Source: Parapristionchus giblindavisi | Lineage: Eukaryota; Nematoda; Chromadorea; Rhabditida; Diplogasteridae | Reading direction: 5' to 3' | Length of the DNA: 64,000 nt | NCBI GenBank assembly: GCA_943737045.1 | Contig: CALSFV010000210.1 | Span: 186,001-250,000, forward strand | Part shown: positions 48,130 through 64,000 of the stretch, in pieces | How positions within the stretch are numbered: position 1 is the stretch's first letter | Layout of the letters: every line of letters starts with the position of its first letter | Notes under the pieces: model-generated | Seen by the model: the letters and a program-made list of their open reading frames with translations, nothing else | Databases searched by the model: none | What the model was told of the DNA's origin: nothing | Position numbers and translations under genes: made by a program

Positions 48130-48590
48130 TATACTTTTTAAACTGAAGATGTGTTATGAAATGTAGAAGCAATTTAGCAAATAAAAAATTGTAGTTCGCT
48201 ATGGGAAATTAGAGAGAATTAATTAAATGTATTCATTTTTTTTGTTTTTTCGTTTGATGATCTTTGATCGAACTCCTTGACACTAGTTTCTTGCAAGCAT
48301 TTGTTTGGGGAGTTGATAAATGAGTTTATGAACCCATCCGGATGGTTTGTGTAGGATGCCATAGGAATTTCCAAATCACGTAGCTGAATTTCAATGACAA
48401 TTTTCTCGAAGCTCATAAACATTTGAGATTGCTTATGAAAGGTGTCCTATCAGAATCGGATACTGATTCGAATGGTATATGGGGACAAGGACTCGATTGC
48501 GCCCACTCCAGAATCAATTGGCATCGAAATATAATATAATATAGTAAACGTCGCCAAACTACACCGTGTCTTATAATTACTAGACAACGA
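48130..48590. repeat. half of the large foldback family, mirror copy
   Basis: Reverse-complement counterpart of 5830-6110 upstream of copy D, with some extra internal sequence around 48,260-48,480. Confidence 0.5.
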
Positions 48591-48848
48591 CAAATAGTAG
48601 ACAAATTACTGAAGCTTGGTACATTAGATCCATCAATCCATCTTTGAACACCAGAAAAGAGCTCTCCTCTGACCAAGCCCCTGTGACCCTCATTACATTG
48701 AATCTACAGGATTCTCTCGCCTCTGCTCTTCTCTTCACTATTAGATGACCTCTCCCTCTCCCTCTAAGCATAGAGACAGTGAGTGTGAAGAGAGAGTGCA
48801 TCATAACAAGAGATCGCGCGTGGCTTGTTGTACATATTCAGCTTTAAA

Positions 48849-48956
48849 GGCATACCGCAAGCTATTTTTACTCTCCGCATTAGCAATGCTCTCTCGTACA
48901 CAAAGAAAGCGAGAGAGTGTGGCCAGAGCGGAGAGTTTCAAATTAGCTTGGGGTGT
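48849..48956. mobile_element. short TIR element upstream of copy D
   Basis: Imperfect inverted ends (GGCATACCGCAAGCTA against ACACCCCAAGCTA), with AGCTTTAAA on both sides. The central palindrome arms show the empty site. Confidence 0.6.
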
Positions 48957-49413
48957 AGCTTTAAAAGCCAATTCTGTGATTGATTTTGGCTACTTCTTCA
49001 TCTTTTTGGAAACTTTGCTGCATAGGTTGGGTGCTTTCATATCCCAACAGGCCCCCGTTAAAGATAGAGCGATACGGCTTTTGGTATTAGAATCAGCATA
49101 GTCGAAACATAAAAACAATCGAATGCGATTTAAAAAAAACTTCCTTAAAAACATTTTAATTTTGATTGGTTATAAATTTTTCAACTTTGCTCAAAGTTAA
49201 CTGTATCTTACTTCATTTTATCATATTTTTGAATCCTCATCCTTCAACTTAATACTTTAGTCCTCTTAAATAAATCTCAAATATTCTATCTTTCCATATG
49301 ATTCACTAAGATATTATGTATCTCGTCTGACCATTATGTATAATTCTACATGAAAAGATTAAATTCTCCGTGTATCAAACCGCGCTTTGTGACGAAAATA
49401 AGTAAATTTGCAG

Positions 49414-62904
<13,491 letters not shown>

Positions 62905-63480
62905 AGAATAGTTTTTACTGTATTAGAATAACTTTAGAATATAAATCTTTTTCTGTATAGATTATTTAAATAATGTTTTTTTTTGTGTTTTTTTAATAAC
63001 CTATCCTTGTTAAATCACGTAATCCAATTGTTATCCACAATAATAAAAATAATTTTGATTTTGATTTTGCACCACACTGTGGTCTCGCAATCACTGGCAA
63101 TGGAGAGTCAAGGCCATTGCTGGCCCGCAACCAAATATAGCCAACTCTAATTTACACTCGAGGGCTGATATGGAATTGTATAGACCATGCCACCTCGATT
63201 GGCAGGGAAACATACCGTATCCCTCAGGGAACTTTACCGTATAGTATAAGAAATACTACCGTATCCGATACGATATTCGACTTAGGGAAGTTTAGGTACG
63301 CTAATGGGATTAGATGCTGTCATGTCGCATTTTACCCAAGGCGAGACATATCACTATGAGTCCTAACTCGATTAACGTAATAGACGGATTACTGTATTGG
63401 TTTTCAAGAGAAACTCGCTCATATTGAAAATCGCAAAACAATTTTCTTTCACAAATTGGCGCAAATTTAAATAGCAATTC
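62905..63480. other. 3' flank of copy D
   Basis: Mirror of 19,150-19,976 downstream of copy B: shared AATAAA region, a GGCCATTGCTGGCC palindrome, and one unit of the tandem repeat expanded at 19,483. No gene seen. Confidence 0.5.
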
Positions 63481-63576
63481 AAATTCATTGGATGAAGATG
63501 TCGATGTCAGCATCCTTGACCATTGGTTCCGTTGGGATCCACGAATTGTTCATTTTCATTCAAGATATACAGCCTG
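63480..63576 (+). pseudogene. 7TM chemoreceptor-like exon remnant
   Basis: Counterpart of the exon at 19147-19268 in the flank of copy D, with donor GTGAGT after 63576. It encodes ASLTIGSVGIHELFIFIQDI. No matching last exon is seen before the window ends. Confidence 0.45.
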
Positions 63577-63579
63577 GTG

Positions 63580-64000
63580 AGTATTGGCATGAATATACTG
63601 ATTGTGAGAACACTATTTCGTGAGCCAAAGGTGTGTGCAAAAAAATTCCATACGTTTGATTTCTGTGCGCTGCGTTTATGAGGCATTAGATCGGAAAAGA
63701 CCTCGTCATATTTATGTGTCTCGTTACGTGCATCCGCACATTGATTAAATATAGGGTGATGTAAACAATAAATTTTGGCAAACTTGTGCTTTTTGCAGGT
63801 GTGTGACAACGGCAAACGATTGACAACTTTATCGGAGAACTTTGTTGTCAGACTTCAAAAAGTAAAACGATTGTAGTCAAAAGTATGAAATAAATAAATG
63901 TGGCAACAGATAGTGACTATTTTGTAGACAGACAAGAAAACTGAGGATGATACATGTCAGAACACGTTAGTTCAGCCTCTGTAATAGCGAGGCAACAATG
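63580..64000. other. right edge of window, no assigned gene
   Basis: A possible exon after TTTTTGCAG at 63,799 is open to a TAG near 63,880, but it joins to nothing visible. Otherwise nothing recognised. Confidence 0.3.

Overview
The window reads as eukaryotic, AT-rich nuclear DNA, most likely from a nematode. The evidence is small exons separated by many very short introns (46-50 bases at the shortest), splice acceptors of the TTTCAG type, 7TM-chemoreceptor-like exons, Tc1/mariner remnants, many short inverted-repeat transposons, and a gene family (ZYG-11/ZER-1) well known from worms. No species can be named. There are no operons of bacterial type, no rRNA and no CRISPR array.

The dominant feature is four copies of one large gene of the ZYG-11/ZER-1 family (leucine-rich repeats followed by armadillo-like repeats; in known members the substrate receptor of a CUL-2 RING ubiquitin ligase). 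They form a giant imperfect inverted repeat centred near 32,193. Copies A (127-5142, running off the left edge) and B (19977-31422) lie on the minus strand. Copies C (32964-46763) and D (49414-62904) lie on the plus strand. I rebuilt 18 exons by splice phase. B gives an open 777-residue protein and D an open 776-residue protein. C is broken by an 88-base deletion in exon 15. A is open for the nine exons visible. B and C are divergent, and their start codons are joined by a near-perfect palindrome (31423-32963) with a 50-base spacer.

Introns and spacers are packed with transposons. Because each site exists in up to four copies, many insertions can be read against an empty site. They include hAT-like MITEs with 8-base target duplications, a CAAGG-ended family with 3-base TNA duplications, TA-inserting foldback elements, a 1.2-kb GCCGCC-ended element found twice in the same 8-base target, a Tc1/mariner element carrying that element nested inside it (43431-45876, repeated at 59354-61799), and large foldback elements (13649-15081, 17030-19133, 25674-27083).

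Layout: 1-5.1 kb copy A. 5.1-19.9 kb a transposon-rich spacer with a tRNA-Lys gene, chemoreceptor exon remnants, a Tc1 fragment and a 169-codon intronless ORF. 20-31.4 kb copy B. 31.4-33 kb central palindrome. 33-46.8 kb copy C. 46.8-49.4 kb a spacer with the second tRNA-Lys. 49.4-62.9 kb copy D. 62.9-64 kb a flank with another chemoreceptor exon remnant. Similarity is mosaic: 5' halves pair as B with C and A with D, while the 3' halves of C and D are almost identical and share transposons absent from B.
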